From Spiribacter sp. 2438 (lineage in GTDB: Bacteria > Pseudomonadota > Gammaproteobacteria > Nitrococcales > Nitrococcaceae): 64,000 bases of DNA. The translations under genes were made by a program, and so were the position numbers. The stretch covers positions 372,001-436,000 of the forward strand of contig NZ_CP046046.1 in the NCBI RefSeq assembly GCF_009676705.1, read 5' to 3'. Shown here in pieces: positions 8,615-20,314 of this stretch; within the stretch, counting starts at the first letter, position 1; every line of letters starts with the position of its first letter. The notes below the pieces were generated by a model, which saw only the letters and a program-made list of their open reading frames with translations, was not told the origin of the DNA and searched no databases.

Positions 8615-9784
8615 ATGAACCTGCACGAGTTTCAGGCGAAGCACATCTTCAGCCAGTACGGCATACCCATTCCCAAAGGTTTCGTGGTCCGCTCGTCGGC
8701 AGAGGCCCGTTCCGCCGCTGAGGAGCTGGGCGGCCCGGTCTGGGTGGTCAAGGCCCAGGTGCATGCCGGCGGCCGCGGCAAGGCCGGGGGCGTCAAGCTC
8801 GCCAAGAGCCTGGATGAGGTGGCCGAGTACACCGATGGCATGCTGGGCACCCGGTTGGTCACCCACCAGACCGACGAGCACGGCATGCCGGTGAACTCGG
8901 TGATGATCGAGGAAGGCCTGGACATCGCCCGCGAGATTTATCTTGGCGCCCTGGTGGACCGCTCCAGCAAGCGTATCGTTTTCATGGGTTCCGCCGCCGG
9001 CGGCATGGACATCGAAGAAGTCGCCGCCACCGAACCCGAAAAGATCATCACCGTGGGGGTCAACCCGGTGGCCGGGCTGCAGCCTTACCAGTGCCGGCAG
9101 ATGGGCTTCGCCCTGGGGCTGACGCCGGCGCAGATCAAACAGCTCACCCGCATCATGGACGGCCTCTACCGCTGTTTCACCGACCGCGACCTGGGGCTGA
9201 TCGAAATCAACCCCCTGATCGTCACCGGCGATGACGAGCTGCTGGCCCTGGACGCCAAGATCAACGTCGACGACAACGCCGTCGAGGTGAAGCGCCAGGC
9301 GGAAATCGCCGACATGCGCGACGTCAGCCAGGAAGACGACACCGAGGTCCAGGCCGCCGAGCACGGCCTCAACTACATCACCCTGGATGGCAATATTGGC
9401 TGCATGGTCAACGGCGCCGGCCTGGCCATGGCCACCATGGACGTCATCAAGCTCCACGGCGGCGAGCCGGCCAACTTTCTGGACGTGGGCGGCGGCACCA
9501 ACAAGGAGCGCGTCACCGAGGCGTTCAAGATCATCTCCGCCAGCCCTGATGTGCAGGGCATTCTGGTGAACATCTTCGGCGGCATCGTCCGCTGCGACAT
9601 GATCGCCGAAGGCGTCATCGCTGCGGTCAAGGAAGTCGGCGTCAACGTGCCGGTGGTGGTGCGCCTGGAGGGCACCAACGTCGAGCAGGGCAAGGCGCTG
9701 CTCAAGGACAGCGGTCTCGACATCATTCCGGCGGACGATCTGACCGACGGTGCACAGAAGGTGGTGGGCGCCGTCAGCGCCTGA
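8615..9784 (+). CDS. sucC: Succinyl-CoA synthetase (ADP-forming) beta subunit
   Basis: A 389-residue subunit of the TCA-cycle enzyme that converts succinyl-CoA to succinate with nucleotide triphosphate formation. The N-terminal [17 protein letters not shown] and the ATP-grasp region [15 protein letters not shown] (about residues 47-61) are classic. ENL-type signatures [10 protein letters not shown] and the C-terminal [12 protein letters not shown] follow the family. The length equals that of E. coli SucC (388). A strong GAGGAGG site precedes the ATG. sucD follows after 32 bp. Confidence 0.97.
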   Translation: MNLHEFQAKHIFSQYGIPIPKGFVVRSSAEARSAAEELGGPVWVVKAQVHAGGRGKAGGVKLAKSLDEVAEYTDGMLGTRLVTHQTDEHGMPVNSVMIEEGLDIAREIYLGALVDRSSKRIVFMGSAAGGMDIEEVAATEPEKIITVGVNPVAGLQPYQCRQMGFALGLTPAQIKQLTRIMDGLYRCFTDRDLGLIEINPLIVTGDDELLALDAKINVDDNAVEVKRQAEIADMRDVSQEDDTEVQAAEHGLNYITLDGNIGCMVNGAGLAMATMDVIKLHGGEPANFLDVGGGTNKERVTEAFKIISASPDVQGILVNIFGGIVRCDMIAEGVIAAVKEVGVNVPVVVRLEGTNVEQGKALLKDSGLDIIPADDLTDGAQKVVGAVSA

Positions 9785-9816
9785 CCCGCAACCCGGACAC
9801 AAGACGAGGAACACAC

Positions 9817-10689
9817 ATGAGTATTCTGGTGGACAAACACACCAAGGTGATCGTCCAGGGCTTCACCGGGAAGCAGGGCACCTTCCACGCCGAGCAGTGC
9901 ATTGCCTACGGCACCAATATCGTCGGCGGCACCACCCCGGGCCGCGGTGGCGAAACCCACCTCGAGCGACCGGTGTTCAACACCGTGCGTGACGCGGTGG
10001 ACGACACCGGCGCCGATGCCTCGATGATCTACGTGCCGGCGGCCTTTGCCGCCGACGCCATCCTCGAAGCGGCGGAAGCCGGCATTCGGGTGATCGCGTG
10101 CATCACCGAAGGCATTCCGGTGCTGGACATGCTCAAGGTCAAGGCCGCGCTGGACTTCTACGGCGCCACCCTGATCGGCCCCAACTGCCCCGGCATCATC
10201 ACGCCGGACGAGTGCAAGATCGGCATCATGCCCGGCCACATTCACAAGGCCGGGTCCATCGGCATTGTCTCGCGCTCCGGCACCCTGACCTACGAGGCGG
10301 TCAAGCAGACCACCGACATCGGCATGGGCCAGAGCACCTGTGTGGGCATCGGTGGCGACCCCATTCAGGGCATGAACTTCATTGACGTCATCGAGCAGTT
10401 CGAGGCCGACCGGCAGACCAAGGGCATTGTCATGGTGGGCGAAATCGGCGGGACCGCCGAGGAAGAGGCCGCCGAGTACATCCAGGCCCACGTCCGCAAA
10501 CCAGTGGTGGCCTATATCGCCGGGGTGACCGCACCCCCCGGCAAGCGCATGGGGCATGCCGGTGCCATCATCAGTGGTGGCAAGGGCACTGCCGCGGACA
10601 AGTTCGGTGCCCTCGAAAAGGCCGGTGTGGCCACCGTTCGCTCACCTGCGGAGATCGGCCAGCGCGTCAGTGACTGCTTCACCGGCTGA
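9817..10689 (+). CDS. sucD: Succinyl-CoA synthetase alpha subunit
   Basis: A 290-residue partner of SucC. The CoA-binding Rossmann domain begins with [19 protein letters not shown], and [10 protein letters not shown] and [11 protein letters not shown] are family signatures. [14 protein letters not shown] carries the histidine phosphorylated during catalysis (His246 in E. coli). It is preceded by GAGGAACACAC. No separate promoter is evident, so it is an operon with sucC. Confidence 0.97.
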   Translation: MSILVDKHTKVIVQGFTGKQGTFHAEQCIAYGTNIVGGTTPGRGGETHLERPVFNTVRDAVDDTGADASMIYVPAAFAADAILEAAEAGIRVIACITEGIPVLDMLKVKAALDFYGATLIGPNCPGIITPDECKIGIMPGHIHKAGSIGIVSRSGTLTYEAVKQTTDIGMGQSTCVGIGGDPIQGMNFIDVIEQFEADRQTKGIVMVGEIGGTAEEEAAEYIQAHVRKPVVAYIAGVTAPPGKRMGHAGAIISGGKGTAADKFGALEKAGVATVRSPAEIGQRVSDCFTG

Positions 10690-10746
10690 CTGCGGTGATC
10701 GCCGCGACGCCGCGCCGGGGCGCTTCGCCTCGGGAGGGGTCGGGTC

Positions 10747-12755
<2,009 letters not shown>

Positions 12756-12773
12756 TCGGGGCCCGTCACCGGC

Positions 12774-12794
12774 GCGCGATGGGTTACATCGCGC
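12774..12794. repeat. Hairpin at the glnB/bamD convergent junction
   Basis: GCGCGATG (12774-12781) and CATCGCGC (12787-12794) form a perfect 8-bp stem with a 5-nt loop, spanning the bamD stop codon and lying 18 bp after glnB. There is no T-tract on either side, so it is not a textbook intrinsic terminator. It may protect both 3-prime ends. Confidence 0.5.
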
Positions 12795-13641
12795 CCGGGC
12801 CCGGCATCCGGGGCGGCTGGGCGCCGCCAGGCGCCGGCGCATCGGTGGGAGAGGGCGAGACCTCCATGGACTCGTCCTGGAACAGCCCCGGGGCAGCCGG
12901 CTGATCGGGCCGGGTCGGGTCCATCTCGGCGGCGGCCACCTGTACCCCTTCCGCCAGATCATCAAACCCCAGCGCCTGATAGGCCGCCGTCAGCACATCC
13001 ATGGCGGGCTCCACCGATGGCGTGCCGGGAAACTCTTCAATGACCGTGATGGCCCGGCGGGCCGCTGCTACCCAGGCCTCCCCGTCCAGATAGTACCGGG
13101 CCACAAACAGCTGGAAGCGGGCGCCATCGGCGTAGAGTTCCTGCATCCGCTCCCGGGCGTCGTCCACGTATTCGCTGTCCGGGAACTGTTCCACCAGGGT
13201 CTGGAATGACTGAAACGCCTGCCGGCGTGGCACCGGGTCCCTGAGGTTGGTGTCCACCCGGGCCAGCCGCTTGATGAAGTCCTCGTTTTTCTCCTGCAGC
13301 GCCAGCCCCTGCATGTACCAGGTGTAGGGCACCGCCCGGTGGCGCGGATGCAGCCGCCGGAAGCGGTCCGCCGCCGCCACGGTGGAGGCCGCATCGCCGG
13401 TTTCGTAGTAGACGCGAATGATGTCCAGCTGCGCCTGGGTGGCGTACACCCCGAACGGGAACTGCGCCTGCAGCGCTTCCAGTTCCTCGGTGGCCGTGGT
13501 CCAGTCACGGCGATCCATGGCCCGCTGGGCCCGCTCATAAAGCGCCTGCGCCTCGGCATCCCGCAAATCCGCGCCACCGCCGTTGCCCCCGCAGCCCGCC
13601 AGCAGCACCGTAACCATTACCATCGTGAGGATGCGCTTCAT
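12784..13641 (-). CDS. bamD: Outer-membrane assembly lipoprotein BamD
   Basis: A 285-residue TPR lipoprotein, the essential partner of BamA in inserting beta-barrel proteins. The signal peptide MKRILTMVMVTVLLAGCGG has a lipobox with Cys16. TPR-like helices follow from LYERAQRAMDRRDW through QFPFGVYATQAQLDIIRVYY, VDTNLRDPVPRRQAFQSF and FPDSEYVDDARERM, close to the E. coli BamD core. The last about 50 residues are a Pro/Ala-rich tail (PAPGGAQPPRMPGPGAM) absent from the E. coli protein. It is divergent from rluD, the usual arrangement. Confidence 0.94.
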   Translation of the reverse strand: MKRILTMVMVTVLLAGCGGNGGGADLRDAEAQALYERAQRAMDRRDWTTATEELEALQAQFPFGVYATQAQLDIIRVYYETGDAASTVAAADRFRRLHPRHRAVPYTWYMQGLALQEKNEDFIKRLARVDTNLRDPVPRRQAFQSFQTLVEQFPDSEYVDDARERMQELYADGARFQLFVARYYLDGEAWVAAARRAITVIEEFPGTPSVEPAMDVLTAAYQALGFDDLAEGVQVAAAEMDPTRPDQPAAPGLFQDESMEVSPSPTDAPAPGGAQPPRMPGPGAM

Positions 13642-13726
13642 GTCGCTATCGTCTACCTTGTTGCCCGAATCGCGAGTTTAGAGAAAAAACCCCGGCCGCG
13701 CCCAGTCGGCTGTACAGAGAGATTGC

Positions 13727-14809
13727 ATGTCGCCCCCCAGCCAGCGCATCGAGCGCACCGCCATCCTGCCCCCCGAGGCCGCCGGCCAACGCCTGGACGC
13801 GGCGTTGGCGGCGTTGTTCCCGGAGTTCTCCCGCTCCCGGCTGCAACGCTGGCTCAAGGACGGCGCCCTCACCGTGGACGGCGCCTCACCCCGCGGCCGC
13901 ACCACAATAGCCGGTGGCGAAACCGTGCACCTGATGGCCGAACTGGCGGACGAAGGCCGGGTGGAAGCCGAGCCCATCCCTCTGGATATTGTTCATGAGG
14001 ACGCCGACCTGCTGGTGATCAACAAACCCGCTGGTCTGGTGGTCCACCCCGGCGCCGGCAACCCCGGTGGCACCCTGCAGAACGCGCTGCTGCACCACGA
14101 ACCGGCCCTGGGCGCCGTGCCCCGGGCCGGGCTGGTGCATCGGCTGGATCGGGACACCTCCGGGCTGATGGTGGTGGCCCGTACCCTTCAGGCCCACACC
14201 CACCTGGTCAATCAGCTGCAGGCCCGCAGCATGGGCCGCGAGTACCTGGCGCTGGTGGCCGGCACCTTCACCGCCGGTGGCCGGGTCGACGCCCCCATCG
14301 GCCGGCACCCCAGGGACCGGCTCAAAATGGCGGTGCGCGCCGAGGCGCCGGATTCCCGTCCCGCCATCACCCACTATCGCATCGACACCCGCTATCCGGC
14401 CCATACCCTGCTGCGCTGCCGCCTGGAAACCGGTCGCACCCACCAGATCCGGGTTCACATGGCCCACATCCGGCATCCCATCGTCGGCGACCCGCTTTAC
14501 AGCGGGCGACTGGCCTTGCCGTCCGGGGCAGAGGCCGTGACGGTGGCCGGACTCAGTGGGGATGGCCACCATGGCGTGGCGACGGGTCCCGGTGACGACG
14601 GGGCCGTGACGGTGGCCGAGGTGCTACGGCGGTTTCGGCGCCAGGCCCTGCATGCCGAGACTCTCACCCTGATTCATCCGGCAAGCGGTGAGACCCTCAG
14701 CTGGACCGCGGCACCGCCGCCGGACTTTCAGGACCTGATGACGGCCCTGGCCGCCCATCGACAGGCCATGGCGGACGACGAAGCGGGGGACGGGCGGTGG
14801 CGGCCCTGA
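13727..14809 (+). CDS. rluD: 23S rRNA pseudouridine(1911/1915/1917) synthase RluD
   Basis: A 360-residue RluA-family synthase with an N-terminal S4 domain ([21 protein letters not shown]) and the catalytic motif [18 protein letters not shown]. The aspartate of HRLDRDTSG is the nucleophile. [15 protein letters not shown] is the second family motif. It modifies helix 69 of 23S rRNA. Between RLALPSG and [11 protein letters not shown] there is an unusual Gly/Asp-rich insertion of about 30 residues, encoded in part by a 16-bp repeat present twice (near 14534 and 14604). Its 3-prime end overlaps pgeF. Confidence 0.93.
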   Translation: MSPPSQRIERTAILPPEAAGQRLDAALAALFPEFSRSRLQRWLKDGALTVDGASPRGRTTIAGGETVHLMAELADEGRVEAEPIPLDIVHEDADLLVINKPAGLVVHPGAGNPGGTLQNALLHHEPALGAVPRAGLVHRLDRDTSGLMVVARTLQAHTHLVNQLQARSMGREYLALVAGTFTAGGRVDAPIGRHPRDRLKMAVRAEAPDSRPAITHYRIDTRYPAHTLLRCRLETGRTHQIRVHMAHIRHPIVGDPLYSGRLALPSGAEAVTVAGLSGDGHHGVATGPGDDGAVTVAEVLRRFRRQALHAETLTLIHPASGETLSWTAAPPPDFQDLMTALAAHRQAMADDEAGDGRWRP

Positions 14810-15693
14810 GCCATGAAATTTCGCTGTTGCCGGCGGACTGGAGTGAGTCCTGCGAGGGGGCCGGTGCCGCGGACGCCGGGGCTCCCGGGACCAACGCAGG
14901 TGCCGTGGTCAGCCCGGGCACCGCTCAAGTTGAGCCGCTGATCCAGCAATGGCCGGAGGGCGGCTGTGTTCAGGCCGGCTTCACCACCCGTCGGGGTGGC
15001 GTCAGCCAGGGCCCGTTTCAGGGCCTGAACCTGGCCCTGCACGTCAATGACGACCCCGAGGCCGTCCTGGCCAATCGCCGGCGCCTGATGGCGGCGGCGG
15101 GCCTGCCCGAGGCACCCCGCTGGCTGCGCCAGATCCACAGCACCCGGGTGGTGCATGGGGATGAGGTCGATGCCGATGTCACCGAAGCCGACGCCATCTG
15201 GACCGACCGCCCGGACACCGTCTGTGCGGTGCTGGTGGCCGACTGCATGCCCATCCTGCTGGCCGACCGGGGCGGGCGGTGTGTTGCCGCCGTGCACGCC
15301 GGCTGGCGGGGGCTGGCCGCCGGCATCCTCCAGCAGACCATTGCCGCCCTGCCGGTGCCCGCCAGCGCCCTGGCGGCCTGCATCGGACCCTGCATCGGCG
15401 CGGCAGCCTATGAAGTGGGCCCGGAAGTGCCCCGGGAGATGCGCCGGCAGGGGGTGGAGCCGGTGGTGCAACCGGCAGTGCAATCGGCGGGCAGCGCGTC
15501 CTCTGATCGCTGCCTCCTCAACCTGTCCGCCACCGCCCGCCGGGTGCTGGTGGATTCCGGAGTTAGCGCCGTGGGCTCGATGGGGGCCTGTACCTATAAC
15601 GATCCGGCGCGGTTTTATTCCTATCGCCGTGGCCACCCCACCGGCCGGCTGGCGGGCTTGATTCACCTGTTGCGGCCTGCAACTGGACAGTAA
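14797..15693 (+). CDS. pgeF: PgeF/YfiH multicopper-oxidase-like family protein (peptidoglycan editing factor)
   Basis: A 298-residue protein starting at a GTG that overlaps rluD by 13 bp. Conserved parts are [53 protein letters not shown] and CIGPCIG, which carry the metal-binding His/Cys set. Family members remove wrong amino acids from peptidoglycan precursors and show purine-nucleoside phosphorylase or laccase activity in vitro. The N-terminal about 45 residues, a low-complexity Ala/Gly stretch, are extra relative to the usual 240-250 residues. An internal later start cannot be excluded. Confidence 0.9.
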   Translation: MAALSHEISLLPADWSESCEGAGAADAGAPGTNAGAVVSPGTAQVEPLIQQWPEGGCVQAGFTTRRGGVSQGPFQGLNLALHVNDDPEAVLANRRRLMAAAGLPEAPRWLRQIHSTRVVHGDEVDADVTEADAIWTDRPDTVCAVLVADCMPILLADRGGRCVAAVHAGWRGLAAGILQQTIAALPVPASALAACIGPCIGAAAYEVGPEVPREMRRQGVEPVVQPAVQSAGSASSDRCLLNLSATARRVLVDSGVSAVGSMGACTYNDPARFYSYRRGHPTGRLAGLIHLLRPATGQ

Positions 15694-15696
15694 ACC

Positions 15697-15726
15697 TATA
15701 ATTAAGTATGTTTAACGTCCACTTAA
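15697..15726 (+). promoter_or_regulatory. Promoter and operator-like inverted repeat before the AbiE pair
   Basis: A perfect -10 box TATAAT occupies 15697-15702. It directly joins an inverted repeat TTAAGT (15702-15707) / ACTTAA (15721-15726) ending 16 bp before the antitoxin start. No good -35 is seen at normal spacing. An inverted repeat overlapping the initiation region fits the known autorepression of AbiEi-type antitoxins. Confidence 0.6.
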
Positions 15727-15741
15727 AATTCGCGATGGACC

Positions 15742-16302
15742 ATGCGACAGGTTGATGCGCTGAAACTGCTGGCCGAACAGGCATCCGAGGGACGCGGCGT
15801 CTTCAGCCGCCGTGACCTCGAGCGCCTGTTGCGTCATGACAAGCCGCCAGCCCGCGAGCAAACGCTGAAACGACTGGTCAACGACGGCTGGCTCACCCCG
15901 GCGGCGCGGGGGGTTTACGTCTATCCGCCGGGGCTTCGCCAGGACGGGTACGACCTTGAGCGAATCGCCCGCACCCTAAGGCGGGGCGAGTACGGTTACG
16001 TGAGCCTTGAATCGGCGCTCTCAGAGTGGGGCGCGATTTCCCAGATCCCGGTGGGGCATCTCACGCTGATGACCACCGGGCGAAAGGGCACCTTCCCCAC
16101 CCCCTGGGGCACCATTGAGTTCACCCACACCGCCCGGCCGCTTGATAACATTTTCCGCGCCACCGTGGTCCCGCCGGACCGGCCGCTTCGCCTGGCCACC
16201 CCCGAAGCCGCCTGGCGGGATCTGAAGCGCGTCGGCCGCAACGTCCACATGGTGGATCGTGAGGCCCTTCAGGAAATCTGCGAGGAGCGCCAGGCCGGAT
16301 GA
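15742..16302 (+). CDS. abiEi: AbiEi-type antitoxin / transcriptional repressor of a type IV toxin-antitoxin system
   Basis: A 186-residue protein with an N-terminal winged-helix region (VFSRRDLERLL then TLKRLVNDGWLTPAARGVYV) and the AbiEi C-terminal domain (YGYVSLESALSEWGAISQIP, and LATPEAAWRDL). In characterised AbiE systems this protein both represses its own promoter and prevents toxicity without forming a stable complex with the toxin. It overlaps the toxin gene by 4 bp. The promoter-proximal inverted repeat at 15702-15726 is the likely binding site. Confidence 0.85.
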   Translation: MRQVDALKLLAEQASEGRGVFSRRDLERLLRHDKPPAREQTLKRLVNDGWLTPAARGVYVYPPGLRQDGYDLERIARTLRRGEYGYVSLESALSEWGAISQIPVGHLTLMTTGRKGTFPTPWGTIEFTHTARPLDNIFRATVVPPDRPLRLATPEAAWRDLKRVGRNVHMVDREALQEICEERQAG

Positions 16303-17177
16303 CGCTCCACGCCCTGGTCGACGCGGCAATCCGCGATTCCCCGGATCTCGCGCCCCTGCGGCCGGTGATTGAAAAGGAGCTGCTGCACTACGACATCCTG
16401 CAAGCCCTGGATCAGACGGGTTTGCTGGATAAGCTCACATTCCAGGGTGGGACCAGTCTGCGCCTGTGCCACGGCGCGCCGCGCTTTAGCGAGGATCTGG
16501 ATTTTGCCGGCGGTCCGGCCTTTGCCAGCGGGGACGTCGCGGGTATGGCCGAGGTCATCGAATCGGTGATCACCCAGCACCATGGCCTAGAGGTGCGGGT
16601 CAAGCCGCCCAGCGCCGCGCCCGGCGCCGAGCCATCACCCACGGTGACCGTGAGCCGTTGGCAAGTGATTGTGACCACCGCGCCGGCCCGGCCGGACCTG
16701 CCCCGGCAGCGGGTGCGCCTTGAAATCGCCAACGTGCCAGCGTACTCCGGCCAATTGCGGCCGCTCCGCCGCAACTACACGGCCCTTCCGGACGGATACG
16801 AAGACATTCTGGTGCCCGTGGAGACCGTCTCCGAGGTGCTCTGCGACAAACTGATCTCGGCGGTGGCATCCAAAGCGCCGCGCCACCGGGACTGGTGGGA
16901 TTTGCCCTGGCTCCAGCAGCAGGGGGCGGAGCTCAACCCGGAATGGCTCGCCGCCAAAATCAGGGACTATGGCATCGCCGACTATCCGAGCGCCGTGGAT
17001 CGATGCCTGGGTGAGCTGCCGGGCGTTATTCGCAGCGCCGATTTCACCCGGCAGATGAGCCGCTTTTTGCCGCCGGCGGTTATTCGCAGGACCCTGCAGC
17101 AGCGCCGATTCCTCGACTATCTGGTGGAAACCAATGCGCAGTTACTGAAAGCGGCTCGGTCGGAAGCGGGGCGATAA
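16299..17177 (+). CDS. abiEii: AbiEii/AbiGii-family nucleotidyltransferase toxin
   Basis: A 292-residue protein of the DUF1814 nucleotidyltransferase family. LTFQGGTSLRLCHGAPRFSEDLDFAGG (about residues 46-72) contains both the GGTSL motif and the paired aspartates of the NTase active site. ILVPVETVSEVLCDKLIS and RHRDWWDL match the downstream conserved motifs. Homologues act as abortive-infection toxins by transferring nucleotides to tRNA or other RNA. The active-site residues look intact, so the toxin is predicted functional. It forms an overlapping pair with the antitoxin. Confidence 0.85.
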   Translation: MTLHALVDAAIRDSPDLAPLRPVIEKELLHYDILQALDQTGLLDKLTFQGGTSLRLCHGAPRFSEDLDFAGGPAFASGDVAGMAEVIESVITQHHGLEVRVKPPSAAPGAEPSPTVTVSRWQVIVTTAPARPDLPRQRVRLEIANVPAYSGQLRPLRRNYTALPDGYEDILVPVETVSEVLCDKLISAVASKAPRHRDWWDLPWLQQQGAELNPEWLAAKIRDYGIADYPSAVDRCLGELPGVIRSADFTRQMSRFLPPAVIRRTLQQRRFLDYLVETNAQLLKAARSEAGR

Positions 17178-17233
17178 GGGCCCTGTGGGAGTTGTTTTTG
17201 AGGATTAGGACGCGTGGGCTAAAACGTCACACT

Positions 17234-17310
17234 CCATACGCCATACGCCATACGCCATACGCCATACGCCATACGCCATACGCCATACGCCATACGCCAT
17301 ACGCCATACG
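17234..17310. repeat. Heptanucleotide tandem array (CCATACG), 11 perfect copies
   Basis: The 7-bp unit CCATACG is repeated 11 times without error, followed by degenerate units to about 17330 (CCACACG, TCACACG, then TCATAC). It lies in the 413-bp spacer between the AbiE toxin and clpB. Because 7 is not a multiple of 3, the array reads as a 21-bp, 7-residue repeat in one frame, but this is not a credible protein. Copy number is likely to vary by slippage. Confidence 0.95.
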
Positions 17311-17519
17311 CCACACGTCACACGTCATACATCGCTCTCGCCGCGATCGCGTACTCTGGGTGCAATCGTGTGTTATGAGAGTCGTCGTTTACACCAGACG
17401 GAGTACGTAAGACCTCAGACGAGCGGACGGGATGCGTTCTACTTGCAAAAAAAGAACCCGGCGCCCCCGCCCGGCGCCCCCCGCCTGCGCCCCCCGTCCT
17501 ACCCCCAATCCCCCGCCGC

Positions 17520-17547
17520 TTTGAAAACCCATCCGCCATCCCCATAT
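17520..17547 (+). promoter_or_regulatory. Sigma-32 heat-shock promoter of clpB
   Basis: TTTGAAA (17520-17526) resembles the CTTGAAA -35 box. After 13 bp comes CCCCATAT (17540-17547), a full match to the CCCCATNT -10 box. It lies 43 bp before clpB, which is a classic sigma-32 target. Nothing else in the 17331-17519 part of the spacer is clearly interpretable, apart from a duplicated CCCGGCGCC near 17459-17480. Confidence 0.85.
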
Positions 17548-17590
17548 CTAACGGCAAAGACATACACCGATTTTTCAAGGAGTTCGTCCC

Positions 17591-20203
17591 ATGCGTATGG
17601 ACAAACTGACCACCAAGTTTCAGATGGCCCTGGCGGACGCCCAGTCGCTGGCCCTGGGGCGTGATCACCAGATGATCGAGCCGGAGCACCTGCTGCTCGC
17701 CATGCTCGACCAGGAGGGCGGCGGCGTGCGGCATCTGCTGCAGCAGGCTGGCGTCAACGGGGCCTATCTGCGCTCGCAGCTGGGGGAGGCGGTGGACCGT
17801 CTGCCCACGGTGGCGGGGGCGGCCGGCGACGTGCATGTCAGCAATGACCTCAACCGGCTGCTCAACCAGACCGACAAGCTCGCTCAGAAGCGCGGCGACA
17901 GCTATATCTCCAGCGAGCTGTTTTTGCTGGCGGCGGTGCAGGATGGCCAGTCCCGGGTGGGCCAGCTGCTGACCGGTGCCGGGGCTAACCGCCAGGCCCT
18001 GGAGAAAGCCATCGAGTCCACCCGCGGCGGTGAGAACGTCGATGACCCCAACGCCGAGGATCAGCGCCAGGCGCTGGAGAAGTACACCATCGATCTCACC
18101 GAGCGGGCGGAGCAGGCCAAGCTGGACCCGGTGATCGGCCGCGACGAGGAGATCCGTCGCACCATTCAGGTGCTGCAGCGGCGCACCAAGAACAACCCGG
18201 TGCTGATTGGTGAGCCCGGCGTGGGTAAGACCGCCATCGTCGAGGGGCTGGCCCTGCGGATCGTCAACCAGGAGGTGCCGGAGGCCCTCAAGCATAAGCG
18301 GGTGCTGTCCCTGGACATGGGTGCCATGGTGGCCGGTGCCAAGTACCGCGGCGAGTTCGAAGAGCGCATGAAAGCCGTGTTGAAGGACCTCGCCAGGCAG
18401 GAAGGCGAGATCATTCTCTTTATCGACGAAATCCACACCATCGTCGGCGCCGGCAAGGCCGAGGGGTCCATGGACGCCGGCAATATGCTCAAGCCGGCCC
18501 TGGCCCGGGGCGAGCTGCACTGCATCGGCGCCACCACCCTGGACGAATACCGCACCAACATCGAAAAGGACGCCGCCCTGGAGCGCCGTTTCCAGAAGGT
18601 GCTGGTGGACGAGCCCAGTGTCGAGGACACGGTGGCGATCCTGCGCGGCCTGAAGGAGCGCTACGAGGTGCACCACGGCGTGGAGATCACGGATCCGGCC
18701 ATTGTCAGCGCCGCGACCCTGTCCCAGCGCTACATCACCGATCGCAAGCTGCCGGACAAGGCCATCGATCTGGTGGACGAGGCCGCCAGTCGGATTCGCA
18801 TCGAAATCGACTCCAAGCCCGAGGCCATGGACCGCCTGGAGCGGCGCCTGATTCAGCTCAAGATCGAGCGCGAGGCCCTCAACAAGGAAGAGGATGAGGC
18901 CTCCCGCAAGCGCCTCGCCACCCTCGAGGACGAAATCGCCGAGATCGAGCGCGAATACGGCGAGATGGAATCGGTCTGGAACGCCGAAAAGGCCGCCGTG
19001 GAAGGCGCCACCGGCCTCAAGGAAGCTCTGGAGCAGGCCCGTCAGGAGCTGGAAACCGCCCGCCGGGCCGGCGACCTGGGGCGCATGTCCGAACTGCAGT
19101 ACGGCCGCATTCCGGAGCTCGAGCAGCAGCTGGAAGCTGCCACTCAGACCGAGGATCGGCCGGCCATGCAGTTGCTGCGCAACGCCGTCACCGAGGAAGA
19201 AGTGGCCGAGGTGGTCTCCAAGTGGACCGGTATCCCGGTCTCGAAAATGCTCGAGGGCGAGCGCGAGAAGCTGCTAAAAATGGAGTCCGCCCTCGGCGAG
19301 CGGGTGATCGGTCAGCACGAAGCCGTGGAAGCGGTGAGCAACGCCATCCGCCGCTCCCGGGCGGGGCTGTCCGACCCCCATCGCCCCAATGGTTCGTTTC
19401 TGTTCCTCGGCCCCACCGGCGTGGGCAAGACCGAGCTCTGCAAGGCGCTGGCCGGGTTCCTGTTCGACACCGAAGACGCCATGGTGCGGGTGGACATGTC
19501 CGAGTTCATGGAAAAGCACTCGGTGGCCCGGCTCATTGGCGCCCCGCCGGGGTACGTGGGCTATGAAGAGGGCGGTTACCTGACGGAAGCCGTCCGACGT
19601 AAGCCGTACTCCGTCCTGCTGCTGGACGAAGTGGAGAAGGCCCACGCGGATGTCTTCAACATCCTCCTGCAGGTGCTGGACGACGGCCGCCTGACGGACA
19701 GCCATGGCCGCACCGTGGACTTTCGCAACACCGTCATCGTCATGACCTCCAACCTCGGCTCGCACCTCATTCAGGAGCATGCCGGCGAGGCCCAGTACGA
19801 TGAGATGAAGCGCCAGGTGATGGGCGTGGTCTCCCAGCACTTCCGGCCGGAGTTCATCAACCGCGTGGACGACGTGGTGGTGTTCCACCCGCTCGAGCGC
19901 GAGCAGATCCGCCGCATCACCGAAATCCAGGTGCGGGATCTCTCGGAGCGGCTGCGCGAGCGGGACATGACCCTGGAGCTCAGCGAGGCGGCGCTGGACG
20001 TGCTTGGCGAGGCCGGGTTCGACCCGATCTACGGCGCCCGCCCCCTCAAGCGGGTGCTGCAGCAGCGGATGGAAAATGCCCTGGCGCAGCGGATCCTCGG
20101 CGGCGAGTTCAGCCCGGGGGACGTCATTCGGGTGGATGCCGTGGGCAGTGGCGAGGCCAGCGAGCTGCGCTTTGAGCGGCTGAGCGAGCCAGTCGAGGCC
20201 TGA
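17591..20203 (+). CDS. clpB: ATP-dependent disaggregase ClpB (Hsp104 family)
   Basis: An 870-residue AAA+ chaperone that extracts polypeptides from aggregates together with DnaK. It has an N-terminal Clp repeat domain (residues about 1-150), AAA-1 with Walker A GEPGVGKT (about 207), a coiled-coil middle domain rich in Glu/Arg (about 405-525), and AAA-2 with Walker A GPTGVGKT (about 607). The pore loop [11 protein letters not shown] and GYVGYEEGG are present. The length is normal for ClpB. AAGGAG lies 8 bp before the ATG, with a sigma-32 promoter upstream and an intrinsic terminator downstream, so this is a monocistronic heat-shock gene. Confidence 0.98.
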   Translation: MRMDKLTTKFQMALADAQSLALGRDHQMIEPEHLLLAMLDQEGGGVRHLLQQAGVNGAYLRSQLGEAVDRLPTVAGAAGDVHVSNDLNRLLNQTDKLAQKRGDSYISSELFLLAAVQDGQSRVGQLLTGAGANRQALEKAIESTRGGENVDDPNAEDQRQALEKYTIDLTERAEQAKLDPVIGRDEEIRRTIQVLQRRTKNNPVLIGEPGVGKTAIVEGLALRIVNQEVPEALKHKRVLSLDMGAMVAGAKYRGEFEERMKAVLKDLARQEGEIILFIDEIHTIVGAGKAEGSMDAGNMLKPALARGELHCIGATTLDEYRTNIEKDAALERRFQKVLVDEPSVEDTVAILRGLKERYEVHHGVEITDPAIVSAATLSQRYITDRKLPDKAIDLVDEAASRIRIEIDSKPEAMDRLERRLIQLKIEREALNKEEDEASRKRLATLEDEIAEIEREYGEMESVWNAEKAAVEGATGLKEALEQARQELETARRAGDLGRMSELQYGRIPELEQQLEAATQTEDRPAMQLLRNAVTEEEVAEVVSKWTGIPVSKMLEGEREKLLKMESALGERVIGQHEAVEAVSNAIRRSRAGLSDPHRPNGSFLFLGPTGVGKTELCKALAGFLFDTEDAMVRVDMSEFMEKHSVARLIGAPPGYVGYEEGGYLTEAVRRKPYSVLLLDEVEKAHADVFNILLQVLDDGRLTDSHGRTVDFRNTVIVMTSNLGSHLIQEHAGEAQYDEMKRQVMGVVSQHFRPEFINRVDDVVVFHPLEREQIRRITEIQVRDLSERLRERDMTLELSEAALDVLGEAGFDPIYGARPLKRVLQQRMENALAQRILGGEFSPGDVIRVDAVGSGEASELRFERLSEPVEA

Positions 20204-20238
20204 CCGGTGCCGGGTCGCCGGAGGCCTGACGGGCACCA

Positions 20239-20275
20239 GGCCGTGGCGGGTGACGCCTGCCACGGCCGGGTTTTT
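20239..20275 (+). terminator. Intrinsic terminator after clpB
   Basis: A perfect 9-bp stem GGCCGTGGC (20239-20247) / GCCACGGCC (20259-20267) with an 11-nt loop is followed by GGG and a T5 run. It starts 36 bp after the clpB stop. Confidence 0.88.
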
Positions 20276-20314
20276 CGTGCTGCCATTGACCCGGCGCTGG
20301 GCCTGATCACAGGC

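Noticed and set aside
17234-17330. CRISPR-like array
   Set aside because: Units are 7 bp, perfectly contiguous and without unique spacers; no cas genes are present.
17192-17410. Reading frame encoding a repeated seven-residue peptide (HTPYAIR)
   Set aside because: It is simply the 7-bp DNA repeat read in one frame. There is no ribosome site, no homology and no codon signature of a real gene.
17438-17483. Minus-strand terminator (GGCGCC pair then T7) upstream of clpB
   Set aside because: The geometry is possible but there is no minus-strand gene ending there; more likely a duplicated GC-rich motif beside an A-tract.
17318-18676. 452-codon open frame antisense to clpB
   Set aside because: It mirrors the clpB codons in very GC-rich DNA, has no recognisable domain and overlaps a certain gene entirely.
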